Source of the DNA: Archaeoglobaceae archaeon | Lineage (GTDB): Archaea; Halobacteriota; Archaeoglobi; Archaeoglobales; Archaeoglobaceae | NCBI GenBank assembly: GCA_026985525.1 | Contig: JALSQI010000022.1 | Span: forward strand, 1-48,305 | Direction of reading: 5' to 3' | DNA: 48,305 nucleotides | In this document: piece after piece, positions 7,180 through 14,922 of the stretch | Layout of the letters: each line of letters begins with the position of its first letter | Position numbering within the stretch: position 1 is the stretch's first letter | The notes under the pieces: generated by a model | The model's input: only the letters and a program-made list of their open reading frames with translations | Database searches by the model: none | What the model was told of the DNA's origin: nothing | Program-made: the position numbers and the translations under genes

Positions 7180-8126
7180 TCTACCACCTCTGAATTCAAA
7201 AATTTCTCTATCTCCTCTACAACGAGCTTCAACTTGTCTTCTCCCTCAAAAACGCTACCTAAGACTTCAGCTTTTCCTCCAGCGTTTACACCAATAAGCC
7301 TTAACTTTTCTATTAAGTTTTTCATTTTCTCGTTTCCTTTAGAAATTCTAAGGTAAACTTGATACTTCCCGTTAAATCCCCTATTAATTGCTAAGCATGC
7401 TTTTGCTCCTTTATTCCAAACGAGCTCTCTCGCAACTCTCGATATTATTGAATTAGGTGAGTAAAATTCTACTCTTGCTATTCCTCTTTCTATTCTTGCT
7501 GATTTAACGATTCTACTTACTTCGCTCTCTATATCCCTAAGTTTCTCTATCCACTCATCTCTACTTAATATGTCGTCTATCTCTGCATTCAGTAAGTAAA
7601 AAACAGCTTCTTCAACTCCATATCTGTCGAGAGTTAAGTGGTTACAATCTACGAGTTTTACTGCTTTAATTATTTCTTTTTTGCTAATTCCTTCTATATC
7701 CAATATTTTCTCAGCTCTTTCTCCAAAATCCTCGACTTCGAATAGTTTCTCTCCCAAATCTCCCACTCCACCAAGCACGGTTAAGTAGGATTCGTGGTTA
7801 AATAGCTCCGAAACGAGGAAACTTGCAGATGGGTAGGGTTTGTTATAATACTCTATTTTTTCGTGTTTTATTGGTTTTTGTATATGATGATCTATAAAAA
7901 TGGCTTTAGATATTATTCCTCTATTGGCTAAATCTACGACAGCTTCAGGCATGTTTAAATCGATAAAGTATGATAGCTTAGACGAATATACACCGCTTTC
8001 TATTCTGGGATCAAACTTGAACTCTCCTATTGGCGGTGTGAAAGCTGGCAACCTACCCCTTTCTTTCATAACTATTGCTGCAGAGCTAATTCCATCTGCA
8101 TCCCAGTGATGTACTACTATTTCCAT
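7176..8126 (-). CDS. DHH-family phosphoesterase (RecJ/NrnA-like, with DHHA1 domain)
   Basis: A 316-residue Mn-dependent phosphoesterase. Domain 1 carries VHHWDADGISSAA (motif I), YFIDLNMPE (motif II), FIDHHI (the DHH motif) and GGVGDLGEK (motif IV). The C-terminal DHHA1 domain ends with NAGGKAEVLGS, where the usual GGH of RNases reads GGK. Family members degrade short oligoribonucleotides, act as single-strand exonucleases, or dephosphorylate pAp (3'-phosphoadenosine 5'-phosphate). It sits in an operon with APS kinase, so a pAp-recycling activity is an attractive guess, but the sequence alone does not separate this from an RNase. It abuts the phosphatidyltransferase gene and overlaps the next gene by four bases. 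Confidence 0.85.
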   Translation of the reverse strand: MEIVVHHWDADGISSAAIVMKERGRLPAFTPPIGEFKFDPRIESGVYSSKLSYFIDLNMPEAVVDLANRGIISKAIFIDHHIQKPIKHEKIEYYNKPYPSASFLVSELFNHESYLTVLGGVGDLGEKLFEVEDFGERAEKILDIEGISKKEIIKAVKLVDCNHLTLDRYGVEEAVFYLLNAEIDDILSRDEWIEKLRDIESEVSRIVKSARIERGIARVEFYSPNSIISRVARELVWNKGAKACLAINRGFNGKYQVYLRISKGNEKMKNLIEKLRLIGVNAGGKAEVLGSVFEGEDKLKLVVEEIEKFLNSEVVE

Positions 8127-8681
8127 TCAACCACCTCTTTTCAGAGTGTAAGCAGTTCTGTGAACTGCAGTTATATGGGCTATTATAGCTACGACTATTA
8201 AAGAATAATATACGTATCCACTCAACAATCCCAAAACTACTATTAATAGTCTTTCACTCCTCTCTCCTATTCCTACGTCACACTTATCTATTACGTGTTC
8301 AGCCCTCGCTCTTGTATAACTGACGAGTAATGCTCCGGTAACCGCTAACATAGCTACAAGCCACTTTCCAGTATAATAACCCAAAGCTGTGAATATTGCA
8401 ACGTCAACATATCTATCAAAAACGGAGTCGAGAAAACCACCAAGTGGAGAAACTTTTCCACAATTCCTGGCTAAAGCTCCGTCAAGCATGTCCATGAAAC
8501 CGCTAAGCAGTATAAAGACCGAACCCAGAAATGGTTTAGAGTTCGCAATCATTAAAGCTGATGCAATTCCTAATAAAAGTCCCGCAAGCGTGAGGTGATT
8601 TGGTTTAACGCCTGCAGAACATAAAAACTTAGTTAAAGGCTTTAAAAATCTCGTCGTGTGAACTTTAATTCTGCTCAACAT
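8127..8681 (-). CDS. CDP-alcohol phosphatidyltransferase (archaetidylinositol-phosphate-synthase-like)
   Basis: An integral membrane enzyme that moves a phospho-archaeol group from CDP-archaeol to an alcohol. The diagnostic motif reads DMLDGALARNCGKVSPLGGF followed by LDSVFDRYVD, matching DG(x)2AR(x)8G(x)3D(x)3D and placing the four metal-binding Asp. About six hydrophobic helices follow in 184 residues. Archaeal members of this size use L-myo-inositol 1-phosphate or glycerophosphate; the inositol phosphate version is likely in an organism rich in inositol lipids and solutes, which I infer from the presumed Archaeoglobales origin. The start ATG 8681 follows the regulator gene at three bases. 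It is the only membrane protein of the operon. Confidence 0.85.
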   Translation of the reverse strand: MLSRIKVHTTRFLKPLTKFLCSAGVKPNHLTLAGLLLGIASALMIANSKPFLGSVFILLSGFMDMLDGALARNCGKVSPLGGFLDSVFDRYVDVAIFTALGYYTGKWLVAMLAVTGALLVSYTRARAEHVIDKCDVGIGERSERLLIVVLGLLSGYVYYSLIVVAIIAHITAVHRTAYTLKRGG

Positions 8682-8684
8682 GTT

Positions 8685-9257
8685 TTATTTCCATATTTTA
8701 CCCCTGTAATGCCCCGTGACGGGGCATCCAAGACAGAGTTCGTTTATCCAGTAATCGCACTCACTGCAGTTTGATCCACAAGAAGGTTTTTCAGCTCTTT
8801 CTATGTGAATCTTCATTGGAATTATCGTGTCTCTCTCAGCCCTTACAACTATTCCCACGTCTATATCGTAAACATCTGGACTTGGCCTGATGTGTTGATC
8901 GACTATCGCTTCAAGAGTTGACAGATCTTCGCCTATGAAAAGCATCATGAGGTTTCTATTACCTGCAACCACAAATCCATTTAAAAAGAATGGGCACCCC
9001 TCAAAGAGTTTTAACAGCTCTCTTGGCTGTCTGCACTTTATGTCCACTTTCAAAATGTATAAGCCCGGATTTTTTATATTTATGCCATAAGCGTGATTTA
9101 TTATTCCAAGTTCCTTCATCTTCTTTATTCTTGCACCCACCGAAGGTTGTGATAGTCCTACTATTTTTGCTATTTCGTTCTGAGACATTTCGGGGTTTTC
9201 TTCAAGAATTTCCAGAATCATCTTATCTTTTTCATCAAGTTCAAACATGCCAGCCAT
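8685..9257 (-). CDS. Lrp/AsnC-family regulator with C-terminal cysteine cluster
   Basis: 190 residues. An N-terminal winged helix (DEKDKMILEILEENPEMSQ, recognition helix in LSQPSVGARIKKMKELGI) is followed by an Lrp-type alpha/beta domain. The unusual part is the tail: PSCGSNCSECDYWINELC followed by LGCPVTGHYRG, five Cys in a C-x3-C-x2-C-x7-C-x2-C pattern that could hold zinc or an Fe-S cluster. This makes a metal-, sulfur- or redox-sensing regulator likely. The start is ATG 9257, with GGGGAT six bases upstream; TTTATAATTTAA upstream looks like the operon TATA box. It heads the operon that ends in APS kinase and so may control sulfate activation or lipid genes. Confidence 0.85.
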   Translation of the reverse strand: MAGMFELDEKDKMILEILEENPEMSQNEIAKIVGLSQPSVGARIKKMKELGIINHAYGINIKNPGLYILKVDIKCRQPRELLKLFEGCPFFLNGFVVAGNRNLMMLFIGEDLSTLEAIVDQHIRPSPDVYDIDVGIVVRAERDTIIPMKIHIERAEKPSCGSNCSECDYWINELCLGCPVTGHYRGKIWK

Positions 9258-9434
9258 ACTTATCCCCAAAAAAATCAGCACGATTAAATTATAAAAAATT
9301 AGCGAAATTACAACTTTCCACGATTCACGTCTTTAATTGCAAGCTCGTATAATTAAATCCTAAACCACACAATTTTTATCCATCACCACATTTAAGAAAA
9401 CGATATATTCAAGTTTAAGCTTCGAATTTTTAGC

Positions 9435-11048
9435 ATGACGCTTAAGCCGGGATTCTTCTTCCCATTGCTGAGAAAGTACGTGAAATCTGAGAATCTAAAT
9501 TTACTTGAAGATTGGAAGTTAAAGGAAGATGAGGAAGTAATCAGAGAGTACTGGATATCCAAGCCATTTCTTAAAGTCGTGATAACTTTCAATAAAAATT
9601 CTTCAGAAAAAGTTTATGTTGCGATAGAGCCGATGCTTGTCGAGGAAGAAGTCAAACTTCTCGATGAGATATACAAAGATATGGAAGATATTTTACTTTT
9701 AAAAGATCTGTCTGTAAGTGTTGAAACTAAAGCTGAGATTCTCGTTAGAACTTACAAAGAAATAGTTGATGAGTATGGAGTTAAGATTTCTGAAAAGTTA
9801 AACACTAAATTCATGTACTACCTCTTTAGGGATTTCTTAGGAATAGGCGTTATAGAACCGATAATGGACGACCCGTACATAGAAGATATACATTGCGACG
9901 GTTACGACATACCGGTTTACGTTTATCATAAGGAATTTGGAAACATAAAAACTTACTTGAAGTTTGATCAGGAATCTCTCGATAGATACGTTCAAGCCCT
10001 CGTACAAATATGCGATAAGCACATAAGCCATGGAAATCCCATAGTTGACGCTACATTGCCAGATGGTAGTAGGCTACAAGCAACATACGGTAGAGATATT
10101 ACACCGAGAGGCTCATCGTTTACGATAAGGAAGTTTAGCGAAGATCCTTTAACGCCAGTTGACTTGCTTAGATTGGGCACTTACACGGCAGAGCAGCTTG
10201 CATACTTCTGGATGGCAATAGAAAGTAAACTGAGCATGCTAATTATTGGAGAAACTGCTAGTGGTAAAACGACAACTCTCAACTCTCTACTTATGTTCGT
10301 ACCCCCAGAGGCGAAGATAGTCTCCATAGAAGATACGAGAGAAATAGCATTGATGCACGAAAACTGGGTCGCTGAAGTTACGAGACAAGCTGTTGGAGAG
10401 GAGGAAAAGGAAATAGACATGTACGATTTGCTGAAAACCTCTCTCAGGCAAAGACCGGACTACATAGTTGTTGGTGAAGTTAGAGGTAAAGAAGCACAAA
10501 CACTCTTTCAGGCTATGAGCACAGGACATGCGGCTTACGCAACTTTGCATGCGGGAGATATTCAACAGGCGATATACAGGTTAGAAAACGAGCCTTTAAA
10601 CGTTCCAAGAAGCATGATACAATTTCTCGACATAATCCTTGTTCAAATTCAGTGGACTAAAGGTGGTGTTAAGAAGAGAAGGGCAAGAGGCGTTTACGAA
10701 GTTTTGGGAATAGATCCTACTGACAAAAACTTACTGATAAACGAAGTTTACATATGGGATCCTTACAGCGATACATACATTTTAACGGGAGTTATAAAGA
10801 AACTGGAAAAAATTGCAATGATAAACGGTGAAGAGCTTGAAGATACTATGAGAGAGTTAAAGAAAAGAGAAGCGTTTATTAATAAACTAAACGAAATTGG
10901 AATAAGAAATTACAGAGATGTTACAAAGATGATTCACGCTTACTACAGGAATCCGGATGTAGAAATAGATGAAATAATAGAAGATACTCTCGAAAAGATT
11001 AGTAAGGAGGAAAAAAGTGAGGTAGAAATATACAGCCGCTATTCATAG
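9435..11048 (+). CDS. Type II/IV secretion-system ATPase (GspE/TadA/ArlI family)
   Basis: A hexameric motor ATPase of archaeal pilus, archaellum or secretion systems, 537 residues. The N-terminal two-thirds of the first half is the substrate/platform-facing domain; the core has Walker A GETASGKTT (about residue 272), the Asp box SIEDTREIAL, the Walker-B-type DYIVVGEVRG and the His box GHAAYATLHAGD. There is no membrane segment, so it acts at the inner face of the membrane. Its normal partner, a polytopic TadC/ArlJ platform protein, is not next to it; TBP follows directly. A CGATATATT box about 30 bases before ATG 9435 suggests its own promoter. The system it drives cannot be named from this window. 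Confidence 0.9.
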   Translation: MTLKPGFFFPLLRKYVKSENLNLLEDWKLKEDEEVIREYWISKPFLKVVITFNKNSSEKVYVAIEPMLVEEEVKLLDEIYKDMEDILLLKDLSVSVETKAEILVRTYKEIVDEYGVKISEKLNTKFMYYLFRDFLGIGVIEPIMDDPYIEDIHCDGYDIPVYVYHKEFGNIKTYLKFDQESLDRYVQALVQICDKHISHGNPIVDATLPDGSRLQATYGRDITPRGSSFTIRKFSEDPLTPVDLLRLGTYTAEQLAYFWMAIESKLSMLIIGETASGKTTTLNSLLMFVPPEAKIVSIEDTREIALMHENWVAEVTRQAVGEEEKEIDMYDLLKTSLRQRPDYIVVGEVRGKEAQTLFQAMSTGHAAYATLHAGDIQQAIYRLENEPLNVPRSMIQFLDIILVQIQWTKGGVKKRRARGVYEVLGIDPTDKNLLINEVYIWDPYSDTYILTGVIKKLEKIAMINGEELEDTMRELKKREAFINKLNEIGIRNYRDVTKMIHAYYRNPDVEIDEIIEDTLEKISKEEKSEVEIYSRYS

Positions 11049-11111
11049 GGTTTGCCAGTGTTATGCAAAGATATTTATATAGTTTATAAATACCCTGATG
11101 TGGGGGTTGCA

Positions 11112-11666
11112 ATGGAGAAAGACTACAAGATAAAAATAGAAAACGTCGTCGCGTCCACTCAGATTGGAGAGAACATAGATTTGAACAAAATTGCGAGAGA
11201 GGTTCCGGATGCGGAGTACAAGCCTAAGCAGTTTCCCGGACTTGTTTTGAGAACTAAGGAGCCAAAAGCTGCTGCTTTGATATTTAGAAGTGGAAAAGTC
11301 GTTTGTACTGGGTCTAAATCAGTAGAAGATGCCAATAAAGCTGTTAGACAGGTTGTAAAAACTATAAAAAAGCTTGGAATTCCTGTCATCGATGAACCAG
11401 AAGTTAAAGTTCAGAATATAGTTGCTTCTGCCGACTTAGGTGTTGACTTAAACTTAAACGCAATAGCTATAGGTTTGGGACTTGAAAACATAGAGTACGA
11501 GCCGGAGCAATTTCCTGGACTTGTTTACAGGCTTGACAATCCGAGAGTTGTAGTACTTATATTCGGTTCTGGAAAAATGGTCGTTACGGGAGGTAAAAAT
11601 CCGGAGGATGCAGTAAAAGCTGTAGAGAGAATAGCTGAAGAACTGTCGGTTTTGGGTTTGATGTAA
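11112..11666 (+). CDS. tbp: TATA-box-binding protein (TBP)
   Basis: General transcription factor that binds and bends TATA boxes and recruits TFB and RNA polymerase. The 184-residue protein is two imperfect repeats: [11 protein letters not shown]...[30 protein letters not shown] and [11 protein letters not shown]...[30 protein letters not shown], the saddle halves with the paired intercalating phenylalanines. The start ATG 11112 is supported by the GGGGGTTGCA site; the frame extends further 5' but that stretch contains the promoter (TTTATATAG, about 11071-11079) and does not look like TBP. A T-rich stretch after the stop probably ends transcription. It sits between a secretion ATPase and thioredoxin without shared function. 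Confidence 0.97.
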   Translation: MEKDYKIKIENVVASTQIGENIDLNKIAREVPDAEYKPKQFPGLVLRTKEPKAAALIFRSGKVVCTGSKSVEDANKAVRQVVKTIKKLGIPVIDEPEVKVQNIVASADLGVDLNLNAIAIGLGLENIEYEPEQFPGLVYRLDNPRVVVLIFGSGKMVVTGGKNPEDAVKAVERIAEELSVLGLM

Positions 11667-11742
11667 TTTGTATGCAACTTGGTTTTGAATATTTTTGTAA
11701 AAACCAGTAAAAGTTATATACTGTGAGCGTTTCGAAACTTTT

Positions 11743-12060
11743 ATGATGGAGTTAAATTCCAAAACGTTTGAAGAAGTGATAAACGACGACCGCCTTGTTG
11801 TAGTTGACTTCTATGCAGACTGGTGTGGACCTTGCAGATATCTATCTCCAGTACTGGAGAAGTTAGAGAGGGAGTACGAAGGAAAGGTGAGGTTTTACAA
11901 AGTGAACGTAGATAGAAATCCAGAACTGGCAAACTACTTTGGAATAACGAGTATTCCTGCTGTGCTTATGTTTAAAAAAGGTAAGTTGGTTAACGGATTC
12001 ATAGGGGCTTTACCTGAGTCGAACGTAAGGGAGGAAATAGAAAAAGCTTTGAGAGCATGA
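11743..12060 (+). CDS. Thioredoxin
   Basis: A 105-residue cytoplasmic disulfide reductase. FYADWCGPCRYLSP has the classic WCGPC active site, GITSIPAVLMFKKGK the cis-Pro strand and the Gly-rich turn of true thioredoxins, with Asp (VVVDFYAD) buried behind the active site. It may supply the peroxiredoxin encoded earlier in the window (inference). A TTATATACT box lies about 28 bases before the ATG, and a perfect 10-base palindrome GTTTCGAAAC (11729-11738) overlaps the expected transcription start, a possible operator. The stop codon overlaps the next gene's ATG as ATGA, so it is coupled to a helix-turn-helix protein. Confidence 0.95.
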   Translation: MMELNSKTFEEVINDDRLVVVDFYADWCGPCRYLSPVLEKLEREYEGKVRFYKVNVDRNPELANYFGITSIPAVLMFKKGKLVNGFIGALPESNVREEIEKALRA

Positions 12061-12431
12061 TCCGTTCTATCAGAGAAGCAATATCAGCTTTAAAGTGTGA
12101 TAACGTTTTAGAGTGTTTTTTTGGTTTAAATGAGTTGGAAGTACTTATTTACAGGTGCTTAGTCGGTAAAGCTATGAAAATTCAAGAAATAGCGAAAGAA
12201 GTTGGTAGAGGAGAAAACGCCGTTTACAAATCTTTGCAAAAGTTAACGGCTTGCGGTCTTGTTTTTAGAGAAAAAAAGTGCTTTGAGTGTGGAGGGTACT
12301 ACTACGTTTACAGGGCTGTAAGTCCAGATAAAGTAGCAGAAGAAATGAAAAAAGAAGTGAAAAAACTGAACGAAAGGCTATTGGATGCAATAGGAGAATT
12401 TGAGAAGAACTTTAGTAACTTCCGTATTTAG
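12057..12431 (+). CDS. Winged-helix transcriptional regulator (TrmB/MarR-like) paired with thioredoxin
   Basis: A 124-residue protein with a winged-helix domain (GLNELEVLIYRCLVGKAM, IQEIAKEVGRGENAVYKSLQKL) of the TrmB type, followed by a short beta hairpin carrying two Cys (KCFECGGYYYVYRA) and a C-terminal coiled-coil helix likely to make a dimer. Further Cys are at residues about 14 and 20 (KCDNVLEC). Cys pairs in a regulator overlapping thioredoxin (ATGA) suggest a redox-responsive switch whose disulfide thioredoxin could reduce; this is inference. Its 3' end overlaps the convergent hypD gene by 20 bases. It is not the long sugar-binding TrmB form. Confidence 0.75.
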   Translation: MIRSIREAISALKCDNVLECFFGLNELEVLIYRCLVGKAMKIQEIAKEVGRGENAVYKSLQKLTACGLVFREKKCFECGGYYYVYRAVSPDKVAEEMKKEVKKLNERLLDAIGEFEKNFSNFRI

Positions 12432-13500
12432 CCCATATACTGCACGTACCTTCGTAGCTTACCATACATGGCCCCACAGGATCTCTCGGCGTGCAAACTT
12501 TCATGAAAAGCGGGCATTCTTCTGGGGTTATAATTCCCCTCAAAACATCCCCACACCTACAAGCCCTCTTTTTTTTGTCTTCCAACGGCGTAAAATCTTT
12601 GAATGCATCTTCAAACACTTTACAGGCATCGTACTCTGAAAACTCCTCTTTTATGCTTGCACCTGAGTTGGGTATAACTCCAAGCCCCCTCCATTCCCAG
12701 TCTTCTCTACCAAACACTTTTTTTATCACTTCTTGTGCTTTGACGTTTCCTTCGTAGCTTACGGCTCTCGTGTACTCGTTTAGCAGCAACTCTTCTTTTT
12801 CAAGTTTTTCGCCACTTCTCAACTTTTTAATAGTTCTTACTAAGAGGTAAACTGCTGTAAGCACATCCATCGGTTCGAACCCAGCTATTACCTGAGGCAC
12901 TCCATACTTTTCGACTAAGAACTCGTAAGCCTTCACGCCGACTATGGTCGAAACGTGTCCCGGATTTATGAATCCGTCTATTTTAACTTCTCCAAGAGAT
13001 AGGAGATAATCCATTGCTGGAATAAAGTACCTGTGCGAGGAAAAGACGCTGAAGTTTTCTACTTTATCCAATACTGCGAGAGCTGTTGAAGGCATAGTAG
13101 TTTCAAACCCAATTGCAAAGTGGACAACTTTTTTTCCTTTTTTAGCTATCTTTAGAGCGTCAAAAATGCTGTAAACTATTCTAACGTCTTTTTTTCCTCT
13201 AAAACTGAATAGAGACTTACCCATGTACGGCACTCTTGCCATATCTCCAAAAGTTGTGAGAACTACGTTTTTCTTCTCTAAGAGGTGAAACACTTTTTGG
13301 AGGTCAACATCTGGAGTTATACAAACTGGGCATCCCGGGCCACTTAGCAACTTGAGGTTCTTTGGTAGAAGAGTTCTCAGGGCATACCTTGTTATAGTGT
13401 CCTCGTGTGTTCCGCATAAGTGCATAAGCCTTATTTCTTCTTCTCCTTTCATTTCTTCTCTTATTAAGCTGACTATTTTATCGACTTTATATACACTCAT
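12412..13500 (-). CDS. hypD: [NiFe]-hydrogenase maturation protein HypD
   Basis: Scaffold for assembly of the Fe(CN)2CO unit of [NiFe]-hydrogenases, working with HypC and HypE. The conserved features are present: MHLCGTHEDTI with the catalytic Cys near residue 40, SGPGCPVCITP, GFETTMP, and the C-terminal Cys set CRCGDVLRGIITPEECPLF and VCTPRDPVGPCMVSYEGTC that hold the [4Fe-4S] cluster and disulfide. Length 362 is standard. The ATG at 13500 shares its A with the hypC stop TGA; a TTG one codon earlier is possible but less likely. It is the last gene of hypA-B-C-D, and hypE and hypF are not in the window. Confidence 0.96.
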   Translation of the reverse strand: MSVYKVDKIVSLIREEMKGEEEIRLMHLCGTHEDTITRYALRTLLPKNLKLLSGPGCPVCITPDVDLQKVFHLLEKKNVVLTTFGDMARVPYMGKSLFSFRGKKDVRIVYSIFDALKIAKKGKKVVHFAIGFETTMPSTALAVLDKVENFSVFSSHRYFIPAMDYLLSLGEVKIDGFINPGHVSTIVGVKAYEFLVEKYGVPQVIAGFEPMDVLTAVYLLVRTIKKLRSGEKLEKEELLLNEYTRAVSYEGNVKAQEVIKKVFGREDWEWRGLGVIPNSGASIKEEFSEYDACKVFEDAFKDFTPLEDKKKRACRCGDVLRGIITPEECPLFMKVCTPRDPVGPCMVSYEGTCSIWAKYGSY

Positions 13501-13718
13501 CAACTGACCCCTGCAAATTCTTCGAGAACTCTTTCTATTTGCTTAGCTTCGTCCTCTTCAACTTTTTGAATTGCAAAACCCACGTGAACGAGAACGTAAT
13601 CTCCCGGTTTCACGTCTTCGATCAAATCTACTCTCACTTCTCTCCTCGCTCCTTTAAAGTCAACTATGGCAGTGGGGTAATTCACCTCCACAACTCTACC
13701 GGGAATAGCGAGACACAT
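13500..13718 (-). CDS. hypC: Hydrogenase maturation chaperone HypC
   Basis: Small OB-fold chaperone (72 residues) that carries the iron unit with HypD and docks it on the hydrogenase large subunit. The start was set at ATG 13718 so that the protein begins MCLAIPG, because mature HypC needs Cys next to the initiator Met; AAAGGTG seven bases upstream supports this. The PGDYVLVHVGFAI strand and the C-terminal helix (IERVLEEF) are typical. An in-frame start seven codons upstream would bury the essential Cys and is rejected. The stop overlaps hypD, and hypB is 13 bases upstream. Confidence 0.95.
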   Translation of the reverse strand: MCLAIPGRVVEVNYPTAIVDFKGARREVRVDLIEDVKPGDYVLVHVGFAIQKVEEDEAKQIERVLEEFAGVS

Positions 13719-13731
13719 TTCAAAACACCTT

Positions 13732-14403
13732 TCAAACACTTTTGTACTTTTTAGCTCTCTCTACAGCGTCGAAAAACCATTCAAGCCAATTTTCAACACC
13801 TATATCGTTTTTCAAATCCATCTTAATTACGGGAGCTTTGGCATTTAGCCTCCTTGCATCTCTTAGCATAATATCGACATCGCATCCAACCGCATCTGCA
13901 AGAGAAATCTTGTTTATGAGTATTGCATCAGCCAGCCTGAATATTTCAGGGTGTTTTCTTATTACGTCATCTCCTTCTGTAACGCTAACAACTACTACTC
14001 TGTAATCTTCACCCAAATCGAAGTCAACAGGACAAACGAGGTTACCTACGTTTTCCATGAACAAAACGTCAACATCTGCGAATTCTTCTACTGCGTGGTG
14101 TATAAAGTGGGCATCTAAGTGACATTCTTTACCAGTATTTACCATTTTCGCCTTAACGCCGTGTTTTGTTACTCTTTTGAAGTCATCATCTCCAGCGACA
14201 TCTCCAAGTATTGCACCTATCTTCAGTTTATCGCTTACCAAATCCGCTGTTTTTTCTATTAACATGGTTTTTCCACTACCAGTCGCACCCATTAAGTTGA
14301 AAGCTACCACTCCGTGTTCTCTCAAAAATTCTCTGTTCTCTCCCGCATATTTTCTGTTTTCTTCGAGTAAACTCAACTGGACATCAGCCTCTATTTTATG
14401 CAT
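13732..14403 (-). CDS. hypB: Hydrogenase nickel-incorporation GTPase HypB
   Basis: GTPase that, with HypA, inserts nickel into [NiFe]-hydrogenase. The P-loop is GATGSGKTMLIEK (about residue 39); metal-site residues are visible in GKECHLDAHFI and ENVGNLVCPVDFD, where the Cys and His bind nickel or zinc at the dimer interface; NKISLAD is the guanine-specificity motif. The N-terminus has no CxxCGC nickel motif and no His-rich stretch, so it is the simple archaeal form with 223 residues. ATG 14403 follows GGAGGTG at seven bases. The gene lies 13 bases after hypA. Confidence 0.96.
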   Translation of the reverse strand: MHKIEADVQLSLLEENRKYAGENREFLREHGVVAFNLMGATGSGKTMLIEKTADLVSDKLKIGAILGDVAGDDDFKRVTKHGVKAKMVNTGKECHLDAHFIHHAVEEFADVDVLFMENVGNLVCPVDFDLGEDYRVVVVSVTEGDDVIRKHPEIFRLADAILINKISLADAVGCDVDIMLRDARRLNAKAPVIKMDLKNDIGVENWLEWFFDAVERAKKYKSV

Positions 14404-14416
14404 AAAAAAACACCTC

Positions 14417-14749
14417 CTAAACTTCCATTTCTATTTTCCTTATCACCGCATCTTTACCTCCTTCTACGGTAACAACTCCTCCGCAATCACATATAGCGAA
14501 TGGAGCGTCAAATTCCTTTCCACAAACAGAACACCTTATTTTGGGTTTTATCTCTACAATGTTTAATTCCGAGTTTTCAGCTATCGTTCCTTTTGAAACA
14601 ACCTCATAGCAAAACGTTAACTGTTCGGGATTTAACATGAGGAGTGTACCTATTTCAACTACAACTCTTTTTACTTTCTTAGCACCTTTTTCTTCAGCTA
14701 CTCTTAACACGTTTTCCAACAGTGATTGGGCGAAGCTCATTTCGTGCAC
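14417..14749 (-). CDS. hypA: Hydrogenase nickel metallochaperone HypA
   Basis: Delivers nickel to the hydrogenase large subunit with HypB. The N-terminus MHEMS places His2 and Glu3 for nickel binding, and this fixes the start at GTG 14749. The zinc domain has CSVCGKEF and then CDCGG: the second pair is C-x-C, one residue shorter than the usual CPxC, a point treated under findings. Length (110) is otherwise normal. No ribosome site precedes the GTG; AAAATATATACA about 27 bases upstream gives a leaderless message. It heads the hypABCD operon, and the region before it is shared with the divergent CBS-domain gene. Confidence 0.94.
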   Translation of the reverse strand: MHEMSFAQSLLENVLRVAEEKGAKKVKRVVVEIGTLLMLNPEQLTFCYEVVSKGTIAENSELNIVEIKPKIRCSVCGKEFDAPFAICDCGGVVTVEGGKDAVIRKIEMEV

Positions 14750-14922
14750 GTTTAAAATTCTCGTAAGTGTGTATATATTTTCATCGCTGATTTACTGATG
14801 GAATTAAACTTCATCGTATTACTAAACTGTTTTAAATTAATATTAAATAATACTAAAAATTTTATTAGTAATAACGACAGAAACCGAAAATTGTTTATCC
14901 TTTCAAAATTACAGCGGAAATC
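14750..14922. promoter_or_regulatory. Divergent promoter region between hypA and CBS-domain gene
   Basis: This 173-base AT-rich stretch has the hypA TATA box (ATATATAC, about 14772-14781) on the minus strand. Around 14861-14880 the sequence TACTAAAAATTTTATTAGTA forms an inverted repeat (arms TACTAA / TTAGTA), and a related ATTACTAAA occurs near 14818. These could be binding sites for a regulator of the hyp operon. No RNA gene or protein was recognised. Confidence 0.4.

Noticed and set aside
11052-11111. 20-residue N-terminal extension of TBP
   Set aside because: The stretch contains the TATA box TTTATATAG and does not match TBP; ATG 11112 has a GGGGG site.
14750-14922. Possible C/D box guide RNA (several GATGA-like words) between hypA and the CBS gene
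   Set aside because: No pair of proper C and D boxes at guide spacing and no terminal stem could be found.
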